Shown: positions 43,222-52,292, counted from the first letter of the stretch. The stretch is DNA of 64,000 bases from Nitrospirota bacterium (GCA_016207885.1 JACQZE010000004.1:175652-239651), one strand, 5' to 3'. Notes: a model not told the origin generated them from the sequence alone. Numbers and translations are program-made.

Positions 43222-43814
43222 TGAGCATCAATATAGTAGAAAACCTTGTTACTGAGCTCATGAGGCTCCCGGGCATAGGAAGAAAAACCGCCCAGCGCTT
43301 ATCTTTCTTCATTATGGGCATGCCGGATAATGAAACGCGCTCTATGGCTGACGCCATAATCATGATAAAAGAGAAGGCACGCTTCTGCAGCCGGTGCTTC
43401 AGCGTCACAGAAGATGAGATGTGCCATATATGCAAAGACCCTTCAAGAGACAAGAGCAAGATATGTGTAGTCGAGGAGCCGAGCAACCTCATTGTCATTG
43501 AAAACGCCCGGATATATAACGGGCTCTATCACGTCCTGCTTGGAGCGCTCTCACCTATTGACGGCATTACCCCTGACAAGCTCAAGATCAGCGAGCTTAT
43601 TGAGAGAGTGAGATCAGGCGGCATATCTGAAATCATAATAGCAACCAACCCGAATACAAAGGGCGAGACAACCGCGCAGTACATCACCCGTGAATTAAAG
43701 CCCCTTGGAGTTAAGCTCTCCAGAATAGCATACGGCCTCCCCATCGGCGGAGATATAGAATTCGCCGACGAGGTAACGCTTGCAAAATCACTTGAGGGAA
43801 GAAAAGAATTATAA
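43221..43814 (+). CDS. recR: Recombination mediator RecR
   Basis: A 197-aa protein of RecFOR repair. It has LPGIGRKTAQR (helix-hairpin-helix), a Cys4 zinc finger (CSRCFSVTEDEMCHIC) and the Toprim segment CVVEEPSNLIVIE. Length is typical. It starts at the ATG overlapping the ybaB stop. Confidence 0.96.
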   Translation: MSINIVENLVTELMRLPGIGRKTAQRLSFFIMGMPDNETRSMADAIIMIKEKARFCSRCFSVTEDEMCHICKDPSRDKSKICVVEEPSNLIVIENARIYNGLYHVLLGALSPIDGITPDKLKISELIERVRSGGISEIIIATNPNTKGETTAQYITRELKPLGVKLSRIAYGLPIGGDIEFADEVTLAKSLEGRKEL

Positions 43815-43832
43815 AGTAACTCCGGCAGGACG

Positions 43833-44228
43833 TTAGCCGATATAGGTCAATATAATATCAGCCCCGATCGCCATGAGTGACAGGAGAAATATAATAAGGT
43901 AGTTTATGTTCTCAGGCGACCGTTTTATGGATGACAGGAGGTAAACAAGAACTTCACTCTCCTCTTTAGAAAGGCATGCCCCGGACTTTACTTTTTCAAT
44001 CAGTTGAAAATCATCAACAGCCTTTTTTCTCTTTACAGTTATACGGAATCTGTGAAAGAAGAAGGCAAAATTCCCCAGGACAGCAAAATACCATACCGGC
44101 CTGACCCATGAAGGATAAAGATGCTCAATAACGATGATTATCCTGAAGGCTGATGAAGCCAGCAGCCCGATAATAAATACACCGTACATCGCGTAATTTG
44201 AAGACATGACAGGTTTCTCTCTATTCAT
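43833..44228 (-). CDS. Small membrane protein of unknown function
   Basis: A 131-aa protein with three hydrophobic segments (about residues 14-32, 45-58 and 108-129), the last near the C-terminus. Between them is a basic stretch (RFRITVKRKKA) and an acidic patch (SKEESEVL). The frame extends upstream to 44918, but that part is antisense to the HNH and helicase genes, so the ATG at 44228 is the likely start. I do not recognise the family. It is convergent with recR. Confidence 0.6.
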   Translation of the reverse strand: MNREKPVMSSNYAMYGVFIIGLLASSAFRIIIVIEHLYPSWVRPVWYFAVLGNFAFFFHRFRITVKRKKAVDDFQLIEKVKSGACLSKEESEVLVYLLSSIKRSPENINYLIIFLLSLMAIGADIILTYIG

Positions 44229-44303
44229 GAAGATGATTATAACATGGGGACTTGATTGGCTTAAAATAATGATATAATCTTTCCATAGACCTGCAAATAT
44301 ATA

Positions 44304-44633
44304 ATGCGTAAACAGAGATGGCCCAGGAAAACAGGCGTAAACAGATCCGTTGAAGAGATAATCAGGGGGTTGAAGAAGAACATCCCTGCTGACAACGGCT
44401 ACAGAGAGATGTCGCTGAAGATCCACGGGCTGATATGCGCAAAGTGCGGCAGAGAGTTCGAGGACAAGGACAGAAATCTCCTGACCGTTCACCATAAAGA
44501 CGGGAACCACAATAACAATCCGCCGAACGGCTCTAACTGGGAAAACCTCTGCGTCTACTGCCATGAGGACGAGCACAGCAGAGGGCTGCTTGGCGGCTAT
44601 TTGAGCGGAGAAAAGAGAGATGGTAAGACTTAA
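44304..44633 (+). CDS. HNH nuclease, YajD family
   Basis: A 109-aa protein. Zinc ligands CAKC at residues about 45-48 and CVYCH near the end frame the HNH core VHHKDGNHNNNPPNGSNWENLC. The YajD type is a free-standing HNH endonuclease of unclear role, perhaps in DNA repair or defence. It starts 75 bp beyond the divergent membrane-protein gene and has no clear ribosome site. Confidence 0.85.
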   Translation: MRKQRWPRKTGVNRSVEEIIRGLKKNIPADNGYREMSLKIHGLICAKCGREFEDKDRNLLTVHHKDGNHNNNPPNGSNWENLCVYCHEDEHSRGLLGGYLSGEKRDGKT

Positions 44634-44710
44634 ATTAGGATTTAATGCTAAAATTACGGCTGTCAAGATGAAAAATCCAAATATTGCAGTATATAAAAGG
44701 AAATAGAGAA

Positions 44711-46303
44711 ATGGGATCATTTGAAGAATTAGGCCTCTCTGAGGAGACCTTAAAAGTATTAAAGCAGAAGGGGTTTGAAGAACCGACCCCGATCCAGATA
44801 AGCACCATACCGGCGATTCTTTCCGGGATAAAGGATGTTGTAGGCCAGGCCCAGACAGGGACGGGAAAGACAGCAGCCTTCGGCCTTCCGATGATAGAAC
44901 TCCTTCCTGAAAGGTCAAAGAATGTCCAGGCCCTTGTACTTACGCCTACAAGAGAGCTTGCCATACAGGTGGCCGAAGAGATCAATTCATTAAAAGGCAA
45001 AAAGAGGCTGAGCATTATCCCTGTCTACGGCGGGCAGTCTATCGAACTTCAGTTAAAGAGCCTTAAGAAAGGCGTTGATATAGTCGTAGGCACGCCCGGC
45101 AGGATAATGGACCATCTGAGGCGCAGGACATTAAAGGTGGATGAAATATCCTTCCTTGTGCTGGATGAGGCTGATGAGATGCTGAACATGGGCTTTCTTG
45201 ATGATGTAATAGAGATCATGCAGTACACCGGAAGCGAGAAACGCACCATGCTCTTTTCAGCTACGATGCCGGCTGAGATAATGCAGATCGCCAAGAAGCA
45301 CATGGGCGAATATGATGTCTTTAAGGTATCCAAAGGACAGCTTACGGTCAGCAAGACAGACCAGATATATTTCGAGGTGGCCGCTGCGAACAAGTTCGAG
45401 GCGCTCTGCAGGATCATTGATATTGAGGAAGACTTTTACGGCCTTGTCTTCTGCAGGACCAAGATCGATGTTGACAATGTCTCCAGCCACCTTATCGAGC
45501 GCGGCTATGACGCTGACGGACTGCACGGCGACATGTCGCAGGGGCAGAGAGAGAAGATACTGAACAAGTTTAAAAAACGCCAATCCAATATCCTTGTCGC
45601 CACCGATGTCGCGGCAAGGGGAATAGATGTCCATGACCTGACTCATGTAATCAATTACGCGCTTCCGCAGGATCCTGAATCATATGTGCACAGGATCGGC
45701 CGCACAGGCAGGGCAGGCAAAGAGGGCATAGCAATAACCTTTATCACGCCGTCAGAGTACAGCAAACTCCAGTTCATACAACAGAAGGCAAAGACAGACA
45801 TACGCAAGGCTAAACTACCGAAGGTCAAGGATGTGATTGAATCAAAAAAACAGAGGATCAAGGCTGACCTTGCTGACATCATTGAATCAGAGCCAAGCAT
45901 AGAATATCTGAAGATGTCGAGAGAACTGCTCGAAACCAATGAAGCGGAAGAGATACTCGCGGCGCTCCTGCAATATTCGTTTCAGGATGAGCTTGATGTG
46001 ACGAGCTATGCTGAGATACAGGAATCGGTCGCGGTTGTGGATGGCAAAGGCAAGACACGCCTCTTTGTGACGCAGGGCAATAAGGACGGCATGACACGCG
46101 ACAAACTGATAGATTTCATTAAGGACAAATGCGGATGCGACCTGGTAGCAGGAAAGGTAAGGGACATACAGATACTGGACAAATTCTCATTCATCACCCT
46201 TCCCTTTAATGAAGCAGAGAAAGTTTTAGCCTACTTCAAGAAGAAGAAAAGAGGGTCAGGGCCGTTTGTCACAAAGGCAAAGGATAAGAAGGGCGGGAGA
46301 TAA
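44711..46303 (+). CDS. DEAD-box RNA helicase with DbpA-type RNA-binding domain
   Basis: A 530-aa helicase. Q motif FEEPTPIQ, Walker A AQTGTGKT, DEAD (VLDEADEML), SAT (LFSATMP), and the C-terminal HRIGRTGRAG. A DbpA-like RNA-binding domain (about 455-515) and a basic tail follow, typical of CsdA/DeaD types that aid ribosome assembly or RNA turnover in the cold. The start at 44711 is preferred to one 27 bp upstream because AAAAGGAAAT lies at the right distance. Confidence 0.92.
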   Translation: MGSFEELGLSEETLKVLKQKGFEEPTPIQISTIPAILSGIKDVVGQAQTGTGKTAAFGLPMIELLPERSKNVQALVLTPTRELAIQVAEEINSLKGKKRLSIIPVYGGQSIELQLKSLKKGVDIVVGTPGRIMDHLRRRTLKVDEISFLVLDEADEMLNMGFLDDVIEIMQYTGSEKRTMLFSATMPAEIMQIAKKHMGEYDVFKVSKGQLTVSKTDQIYFEVAAANKFEALCRIIDIEEDFYGLVFCRTKIDVDNVSSHLIERGYDADGLHGDMSQGQREKILNKFKKRQSNILVATDVAARGIDVHDLTHVINYALPQDPESYVHRIGRTGRAGKEGIAITFITPSEYSKLQFIQQKAKTDIRKAKLPKVKDVIESKKQRIKADLADIIESEPSIEYLKMSRELLETNEAEEILAALLQYSFQDELDVTSYAEIQESVAVVDGKGKTRLFVTQGNKDGMTRDKLIDFIKDKCGCDLVAGKVRDIQILDKFSFITLPFNEAEKVLAYFKKKKRGSGPFVTKAKDKKGGR

Positions 46304-46320
46304 GCCCACAGCATATTTTT

Positions 46321-46554
46321 ATGGAAAAGAAGAATATCGAGGACATGACAGTTGAAGAGCTGAAGCAAGAGCTTGAGCACGCAAAGGAATGCCTTATTGA
46401 TGAAGAAGAGACATACAACTTTTCAATGCACAAAGCATCTGTTCACATCGGCTCACTTCAGGTTGAGGCGATGAAAGAGGACTTTGAGGACAACTGCAAG
46501 AACTATAAAGCCAAGATATCGAAGATAGAAGAACTGCTGAAGAAAAAGGGTTAG
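46321..46554 (+). CDS. Small coiled-coil protein
   Basis: A 77-aa protein, Glu/Lys-rich, almost entirely helical, with heptad-like leucines (ELKQELEHAKECL and KISKIEELLKKK). It begins 17 bp after the helicase stop and is probably cotranscribed. Function is unknown; no homolog is recognised. Confidence 0.6.
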   Translation: MEKKNIEDMTVEELKQELEHAKECLIDEEETYNFSMHKASVHIGSLQVEAMKEDFEDNCKNYKAKISKIEELLKKKG

Positions 46555-46590
46555 CTGATATCCTACCGGCATTAGTATAACAAACTGAAA

Positions 46591-46830
46591 TCAAGCGCTC
46601 TTTTGATGTTGAGAAGCATATAGGTCTATCAGCCGACGAATCATTTTCTGGTATGAAGTATGATTCTTTTGTGCCTCTTTCTTGAAGAATTCAATACTCG
46701 ATTTGTTCAGTGCAATGGTTATCTTCACATTTTCTTCCTTTAATACTAATTTGTCAGGAGATGGAAGAAAGTCTTTGATCACTTTAAGCTTGCCCATTGG
46801 TTCATCACTATATTTGATTTTTTTCTTCAT
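46591..46830 (-). CDS. BrnA-like antitoxin
   Basis: A 79-aa protein starting MKKKIKYSDEPMGKLKVIKDFLPSPD. The C-terminal part VKITIALNKSSIEFFKKEAQKN is a CopG/RHH pattern that would bind the promoter. Its start overlaps the toxin gene by 23 bp, and GGGAGGAAG is the ribosome site. The order toxin-antitoxin is that of BrnT/BrnA systems. Confidence 0.75.
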   Translation of the reverse strand: MKKKIKYSDEPMGKLKVIKDFLPSPDKLVLKEENVKITIALNKSSIEFFKKEAQKNHTSYQKMIRRLIDLYASQHQKSA

Positions 46831-47098
46831 ATAACTTCCTCCCTTTTCTCCAATATCCGGCACCATAGATGCGGATGATATTCCCTCTATAAGTAAACCT
46901 GACAGTCATTATGCCTTCGCCGACACGGCCGATACAGTAAAACCGTTCTTCTTCTGAACTATGAGTAACATCTTCTACTATGACACGATGAGGATCAAGA
47001 AAAGCATATTGCGCCATCGCAAAAGAAACATCATGTTTAGCCTGGTTCTCCCTGTCTTTGCTCTCATCCCAGTCAAAGCTGGTTTTCTTCATAGACAT
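46808..47098 (-). CDS. brnT: BrnT-family toxin
   Basis: A 96-aa protein with FDWDESKDRENQAKHDVSFAMAQYAFLDPHRV, then GRVGEGIMTVRFTYRGNIIRIYGAGYWRKGRK. These are the typical N-terminal W-D-x-x-K..N..KH.V.F motif and C-terminal R-I-x-x-A-R-like region of BrnT ribonucleases. A -10-like TATATT abuts the first ATG (TATATTATG), and a second ATG (47092) lies 6 bp downstream. The transcript may therefore start at or next to the start codon, with translation from 47092. Confidence 0.8.
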   Translation of the reverse strand: MSMKKTSFDWDESKDRENQAKHDVSFAMAQYAFLDPHRVIVEDVTHSSEEERFYCIGRVGEGIMTVRFTYRGNIIRIYGAGYWRKGRKLYEEKNQI

Positions 47099-47418
47099 AA
47101 TATACTACAGAAGCAATATGGTTGGCAATATAAATATATGGCTGAATATATGGGTTTTAATTATGGCACTTTTTATATATGGCTGGAGAGACTTGTTGGC
47201 CTCACCCAGTAAATACCAATAGTAAAACCTGCCATGCTTAGTCTTTTAAAGCCCCTATTACTATTTTCTAAAACTGACAAATCTGTAGAAATTATCGTTT
47301 AAATACAGCTGGTTATTCATATATGGTAATTTATTTGGTTTTTTTAAGTAATATTTTCTTGATAATTACTAAATACAATGCTAAGATAGTTTAAGATTTA
47401 ATAGGAGGCACATAAGAC
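47099..47418. other. AT-rich gene-free region with divergent promoters
   Basis: 320 bp without a supported gene; a short plus-strand frame entering it looks spurious. On the minus strand TTGCCA and TATATT (18-bp spacer) precede brnT. Several ATATATGGCTG-like runs occur near 47138-47190. On the plus strand TTGATA (47359-47364), 17 bp and TAAGAT (47382-47387) precede the gene at 47419, with AGGAGG upstream of its ATG. The base composition is lower in GC than the surroundings. Confidence 0.55.
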
Positions 47419-48150
47419 ATGCCAAAAATACTTGATTATCCACATGCATCATTTAGTAAAAGCTTAGAAATGGCCGAAGCGATCTATGAACTTGGGGGTG
47501 GATGCAAAATAGAATCTTGTGCCCACAAAATGGGTAAAAATGACGGAGGGGGCTTTCGCGCACTCATGGCAGCCGCAAGCAAATATGGATTAATAACCCA
47601 AAACCGAGGGCAACTGAGTATTACAGAACTATTTAGAGAATACAAACTATCATATTCTGAAAATGATGCGAACAAAGCAAAACAGAAGGCATTTCTTAAT
47701 GTTCCATTATTCCATAAGATTGTCCAACGATTTCAATCAAAAAATTTACCTCTCGATATTTTCGATAAGCTTCTTATTAAAGAATTTGGAGTGCAAGAGC
47801 CCATAGCTAGCAGGGTCGCGAAGTATTTTGTCGATGGAGCAAGATCAGTTGCCTTGTTACATTCTGACAATAAGATAGCAACATTAGTAGACTTATCGAG
47901 TGAAGAAGAGGCAATTAAAAGCGATGAAAATGCTGCAAACAATCAAACGCAACAAGAGCAACCAAAGAATGATGTTCTCAATACTATAACTGAAATATCT
48001 CAAGACAAATACTCAGTAAATATTAATGGCCCTGGAATTAACTCAACCATTATAATCCTTGAAGAGGAAGATATTGGTATTGTGGAATTAATGCTAAAAA
48101 AGATACGTAAGAAATTCAATGAACATGAGTCAGTTCAACAGGATAAATAA
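47419..48150 (+). CDS. Orphan protein with N-terminal winged-helix-like segment
   Basis: A 243-aa protein. Residues about 12-72 (KSLEMAEAIYELGGGCKI ... GGFRALMAAASKYGLITQ ... LSITELFREY) match a wHTH pattern seen in many stand-alone bacterial proteins. Residues about 75-145 continue that family (FLNVPLFHKIVQRFQ...LLIKEFGVQ). The C-terminal about 80 residues are charged with a hydrophobic strand (STIIILEEEDIGIV). Function is unknown. It has its own promoter and a perfect hairpin directly after the stop. Codon use is A/T-rich, unlike the neighbours. Confidence 0.7.
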   Translation: MPKILDYPHASFSKSLEMAEAIYELGGGCKIESCAHKMGKNDGGGFRALMAAASKYGLITQNRGQLSITELFREYKLSYSENDANKAKQKAFLNVPLFHKIVQRFQSKNLPLDIFDKLLIKEFGVQEPIASRVAKYFVDGARSVALLHSDNKIATLVDLSSEEEAIKSDENAANNQTQQEQPKNDVLNTITEISQDKYSVNINGPGINSTIIILEEEDIGIVELMLKKIRKKFNEHESVQQDK

Positions 48151-48192
48151 CATAATGTAACGTCGCGTGCTAATACGCGACGTTACATTATG
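48151..48192 (+). terminator. Perfect 18-bp hairpin abutting the stop codon
   Basis: Left arm 48151-48168 starting CATAATGTAACGTCGCGT and its exact complement at 48175-48192, with a 6-nt loop. It begins at the base after the stop of the upstream gene. No U-tract follows, so it may be an RNA-stabilising or bidirectional element rather than a standard terminator. Confidence 0.75.
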
Positions 48193-48463
48193 TAGTCACA
48201 ACGGCAAAGATTCTTGGTGGCCTCAGTCAGATGTCCAAACCCTGGCTGATCATTAACCTTGTCGTGGGATCGCCTCCAAAGCGATCCCCGTGACTTTATT
48301 TTAATCTACACTCCATTAATAAATTTATCAAGCTTTATGCTATTACTTTTTTGAGTTATACACTGGTATATTCCTGAATAAATCAATTATATGAGTTTGC
48401 TTTGAATGTTACAAGAAAAAACTTAACGGTTAGCAATTGAAATGAATCAAGAGAACAACTTCA
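48193..48463. other. Gene-free spacer with an extra hairpin
   Basis: No supported gene. GGGATCGC (48266-48273) pairs with GCGATCCC (48281-48288), followed by CGTGACTTTATTTT, a possible second plus-strand terminator. The rest is AT-rich and holds no recognisable element. Confidence 0.5.
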
Positions 48464-49432
48464 TCACATAAACTTCACTAACTGCCCCGCATAAATAAGC
48501 GCAAGCCTTATGATAAGTCCGCCGGTGAGTACCATGACCGCGCTCAGGTTCATCCTGAAGATCGTGGCCTCGGATAAAACATCGGCGTGGTCTTCTCTCA
48601 TCTCTATCAGCTTCATTACAAGGGCGAGCGGCAGGAGCACCGCCATAAGAAATACGGCAAAGAAGTAGAAGAAGAATTCATGGCTCAGGGTAAAAAAGGG
48701 CATTATGGACGCCTTGCTGGAGACCGAGGAATTATACTGCCCGTAGAAGAAGAGCACGATTATCACTATCTCGGCAAAAATAAGCCAGATATCCAGCTTT
48801 GTATAGAAGAGCTTAACGGCAGCCCTTCTTGCGACTATGATAAGGAATGCCGCGCCAGTGGAAGATGCTGAGGTGAGAAAGAGCACTGGCAGTATCGGCG
48901 AGTTCCAGAGAGGCCTTGCGAGCATGTTGCTCAGAAGCACGCCTGTATAGATGCCGAGAAATATCCCCAGCCCGAAGCTTATCATCGCAAGACGCTTCAT
49001 GTGCGGCCACATCATGTCAGAGAGTTTTATCAGGACTCCGAACCTGAGGTTGTGCCTTGATTCCGGCGGCGCGGTGGAGAGGGCGTAAAGAAAGCTGACA
49101 GGTATGATGATCATTATGCCCCATGCGCCCCATGACATCGGAGAGAACGGCTGAAGCGTCAGATAGAACCAGAAGATGTTTGTCTTGCGCTCAAGGTCAA
49201 GGAATATGAAGAGCATGCCGAATGCAAGAATGAACGGTGCGAACATGACACCTTTTTCACAATGAGGCCCTGACGCGCTGTCAGGCCATTTTCTGAGGTT
49301 CGCTATCGCTGACATTATAAGGATGCCGGCGCTGAGCCCGCCTAAGAAAAGATACATCGCCACCAGCCAGTTCCATACTTCAAGGTGAGGATATGTGATG
49401 CTGTTCATCCCTGTGATCGTGACTTCGGTCAT
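48464..49432 (-). CDS. NrfD/PsrC-family membrane subunit of polysulfide-type reductase
   Basis: A 322-aa integral membrane protein with eight to nine helices. The NrfD/PsrC family hands electrons from menaquinol to the Fe-S subunit. The first helix region LEVWNWLVAMYLFLGGLSAGILI is typical. It is the last gene of the three-gene unit, 8 bp after psrB. The substrate of the complex cannot be deduced from this subunit. Confidence 0.9.
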   Translation of the reverse strand: MTEVTITGMNSITYPHLEVWNWLVAMYLFLGGLSAGILIMSAIANLRKWPDSASGPHCEKGVMFAPFILAFGMLFIFLDLERKTNIFWFYLTLQPFSPMSWGAWGIMIIIPVSFLYALSTAPPESRHNLRFGVLIKLSDMMWPHMKRLAMISFGLGIFLGIYTGVLLSNMLARPLWNSPILPVLFLTSASSTGAAFLIIVARRAAVKLFYTKLDIWLIFAEIVIIVLFFYGQYNSSVSSKASIMPFFTLSHEFFFYFFAVFLMAVLLPLALVMKLIEMREDHADVLSEATIFRMNLSAVMVLTGGLIIRLALIYAGQLVKFM

Positions 49433-49440
49433 TTTTAGCG

Positions 49441-49998
49441 TTACCCCTTTAATATCCTGTTAATGTAATAAACATTCGGCTCTGTCCCGGCGGCAGGTTT
49501 CAAGACTTCATGGTGGTGCTCACGCAGAAGGAGTGAGACCTCGCTTTCCGGATCCTCTATATCTCCGAATATCCTTGACCTGCCTATGCATGTCTGAACG
49601 CACGCCGGCTCCTTGCCCTTGGCTACCCTGTGCGAGCAGAATGTGCATTTATCGGCGTAACCGTGACGCGGGTCGATATATCTCGCGTCATAAGGGCATG
49701 AGGCTATGCATGCCTTGCAGCCGACACATCTGTTCTTCTTTAACAGAACCATTCCATTCTCTTTATCTTTGTATGACGCGCCTGTAGGGCAGTTGTAAAC
49801 GCATGGCGGGTTATCGCAGTGGTTGCACAATTCCGAGCGAAGCTCCATCCTGAGCTTTGGAAATTCGCCCTCAACTTCCTGAATGACCCTTGTCCTGAAA
49901 TGCTCCTCAGGCACATCGTTCTCAGCCTTGCACGCGACTATACACGCCATGCAGCCTATGCACCTTCTCTGGTCTATCACCATTACGTATTTAGACAT
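49441..49998 (-). CDS. 4Fe-4S electron-transfer subunit (PsrB-type)
   Basis: A 185-aa protein with four Fe-S cysteine groups: CIGCMACIVACKAEN, CNHCDNPPCVYNCPTG, CVGCKACIASCPYDA and CTFCSHRVAKGKEPACVQTC. It relays electrons from the quinol-side subunit to the molybdenum subunit. It sits between the two other genes of the complex with 1-bp and 8-bp gaps. No export signal is present; it is carried by the Tat signal of its partner. Confidence 0.93.
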   Translation of the reverse strand: MSKYVMVIDQRRCIGCMACIVACKAENDVPEEHFRTRVIQEVEGEFPKLRMELRSELCNHCDNPPCVYNCPTGASYKDKENGMVLLKKNRCVGCKACIASCPYDARYIDPRHGYADKCTFCSHRVAKGKEPACVQTCIGRSRIFGDIEDPESEVSLLLREHHHEVLKPAAGTEPNVYYINRILKG

Positions 49999-49999
49999 T

Positions 50000-52189
50000 T
50001 CACGCCTTCTCTATCCTCACGAAATTTACCCGCATGCCTGTCGAGCCGCTTATCGGATCAGCAATGAACCTGGTCATAAGCCTGCTGTCGTCAGCGCCTC
50101 TTCCGTATGCCCTGCTGAGCAGCCTGCTCTTTGCGCCAAAGCCGTGCACCATATAAACACAGTCATTTCTTATCCTCTGAGTAACCTTTGCCTTAATAAT
50201 TTCAGACATTATGTTGTCCTGATTGACCAGAATAATATTCTGGCCGTCCCTGATACCCATGCTGAATGCAACTTTGGCATTTATCCAGAGGACATTCTCC
50301 TCAAACAGTTCAAAGAGTTTCTGATTGTTTGCAGTCCTTGAAAAAGAGTGCACAGGCGAGCGCCCTGAGAGAAGGCGGAACCATCCCTTTTCCGGCTGCT
50401 CTATCCGGTTATATTTAGGTATCGGGGCAAAACCCTGTTCCGCAAGCCGGCTGCTGTAAAGCTCGATCTTGCCCGAAGGTGTCTTAAATACAGGCTGGTT
50501 CTCATTTGTGATATATGGATTATCAGTTCCGGGATAAAATTTGGTTCCGACCCTTGTAAGTTCATCGTAGTCGATGTTCATTGCAGCACACTCTTTTTTG
50601 ATATGATCCTCATATGTTTCATAAGGGAAGTATCCGCCGACGCCGAGCCTGTTGCCGAGTTCCTTGCATATCCACCACCCGGCTTTTGATTTATAGAGCG
50701 GTTCCACCACAGGCTGTCTTATGCCGACGGATAATGACACACCTCTGTCGATCTTGAGAGCGTCGTGCCTTTCGAGATATGTGCACTCGGGAAGTATCAC
50801 ATCTGCCATCATCGCCGTATCCAGCGGCCTTATGTCTATCGCAATTAGGAGATCAAGTTTCATTATCGCTTCTATGCTCTTTGCGGGATTCGGCACAGCC
50901 CTCAGGATATTGGTTCCTGCCACTACCCATGCCTTGATCGGATAGGGATCAGCGGTTATTGTTGTTCTCCGCACCGCCTGCATAAGCTGGGGCTGCGCAA
51001 AGGCGTGCGGCCCTTTTGCAATTGACGCTCTTGACGGGACAGGATAACTCATGCCTGCAGCGCCTGCAAGCGGGGCTTTGGTAGGCAGGTATATCCCGCC
51101 CTCTCTTCCCCATGTGCCGAGTATCGCGCCCAATATCGCGATGCATCTCTCCCGCTGTGTGTCATTGCCGTGCCATGCCGTGAACCTTCCGGGATGCACA
51201 CAGACCGAAGGGGCGTATCTGCCGAGTTCTCTTGCCGTCTCAACTATGATATCTGCAGGCAGATCGGTCTCTTTTGAGGCCCACTCCGGTGTATATTCTT
51301 TGACAGACTCTTTAAGTTCGTCGAAACCTGCGGTGTATTTATCTACATACTCTCTGTCATACAGGCCTTCGCTGATAATTATATTTATCCATGCAAGCAT
51401 CAGCGCCATGTCAGCGCCCGGCCTTATCGGCAGCCAGTGGTCAGCCTTGCCTGCGGCTGTAGAGAACCTCGGATCCACCACAATTATCTTTGCCCTGCTG
51501 CCGAGAGCTTCTGTGAAATCCTGCACCTGAGAGTTATGCATGTTCTCTCCGAGATGTGTTCCGAAAAATACGATGACCCTGCTGTTCGCCATGTCAACGC
51601 GTTCCGGAGAACCAACATCAGCGCCGTATGTCAGGTCATAGGCTACCATCCTCGCAGCCCTGCACTGGCCGTAAGACGGGAAGCCGAAATTCGGGCTGCC
51701 GAACGCCTTGCCCAGATTCATCAGGTGGGTCGTTATGCCTCCGTGCATCATAAATGCTACAGACTCAGGGCCGTACTCATTCTTTATCTTTGTCATCTTC
51801 TCGGCAGCATAATTCAGTGCCTCGTCCCATGAGGCCTCCCGATATTTGCCGTCACCGCGCTCGCCTGTCCTTATCATGGGATGTTTGAGCCTGTCCTCAT
51901 CATAAAGCTCTCCTACACCGGCGTTGCCTCTGGCGCAGAGCTTTCCCCTTGACCTCGGGTCATAGGGATTGCCTTCGAGCTTTTTAACTTTTCCATTGAC
52001 AACCGCGGCTACCGCGCCGCAGTTCCAGAAACAGACCTCGCAGTAGGTAGGAATATAATTAACATCCTCATGAGGCTCCGGAGAGATTGCAAAGAGATGG
52101 CTGAATAATTCAGCATCTGAAAGAGAGACGGCTGTTCCTGCTGCAGCCATTGATGTATATTTAAGGAAATCTCTTCTTGATATTGGCAT
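50000..52189 (-). CDS. Molybdopterin oxidoreductase, PsrA/PhsA-type (polysulfide/thiosulfate reductase)
   Basis: A 729-aa catalytic subunit of the DMSO-reductase family. It has a Tat signal (SRRDFLK at residues 4-10). The first [4Fe-4S] site is C50-x2-C53-x3-C57 ... C85 (CEVCFWNCG...GKLCARG). The molybdenum ligand is probably the Cys in YGQCRAARM near residue 180. The two MGD-binding domains follow. The substrate is uncertain: polysulfide, thiosulfate, tetrathionate or arsenate are possible in this family, but the nearby sulfur-relay genes favour a sulfur compound. It leads the operon with psrB and psrC. Confidence 0.88.
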   Translation of the reverse strand: MPISRRDFLKYTSMAAAGTAVSLSDAELFSHLFAISPEPHEDVNYIPTYCEVCFWNCGAVAAVVNGKVKKLEGNPYDPRSRGKLCARGNAGVGELYDEDRLKHPMIRTGERGDGKYREASWDEALNYAAEKMTKIKNEYGPESVAFMMHGGITTHLMNLGKAFGSPNFGFPSYGQCRAARMVAYDLTYGADVGSPERVDMANSRVIVFFGTHLGENMHNSQVQDFTEALGSRAKIIVVDPRFSTAAGKADHWLPIRPGADMALMLAWINIIISEGLYDREYVDKYTAGFDELKESVKEYTPEWASKETDLPADIIVETARELGRYAPSVCVHPGRFTAWHGNDTQRERCIAILGAILGTWGREGGIYLPTKAPLAGAAGMSYPVPSRASIAKGPHAFAQPQLMQAVRRTTITADPYPIKAWVVAGTNILRAVPNPAKSIEAIMKLDLLIAIDIRPLDTAMMADVILPECTYLERHDALKIDRGVSLSVGIRQPVVEPLYKSKAGWWICKELGNRLGVGGYFPYETYEDHIKKECAAMNIDYDELTRVGTKFYPGTDNPYITNENQPVFKTPSGKIELYSSRLAEQGFAPIPKYNRIEQPEKGWFRLLSGRSPVHSFSRTANNQKLFELFEENVLWINAKVAFSMGIRDGQNIILVNQDNIMSEIIKAKVTQRIRNDCVYMVHGFGAKSRLLSRAYGRGADDSRLMTRFIADPISGSTGMRVNFVRIEKA

Positions 52190-52292
52190 AACAATGACAC
52201 TCTAAAAACTGCCGAGATATTAAATCAATATCACATATTCAGATGGAGGTCAAGGCAGTTGTTTTGATAAACAGGGGAGTTAATTATTACAA

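Noticed and set aside
43833-44918. A 361-codon minus-strand frame with apparent membrane segments
   Set aside because: Only the part from the ATG at 44228 lies outside other genes and looks like protein. The rest is antisense to the HNH nuclease and the helicase start.
46961-47212. An 83-codon plus-strand frame antisense to brnT
   Set aside because: It runs opposite to a clear toxin gene and has no family features.
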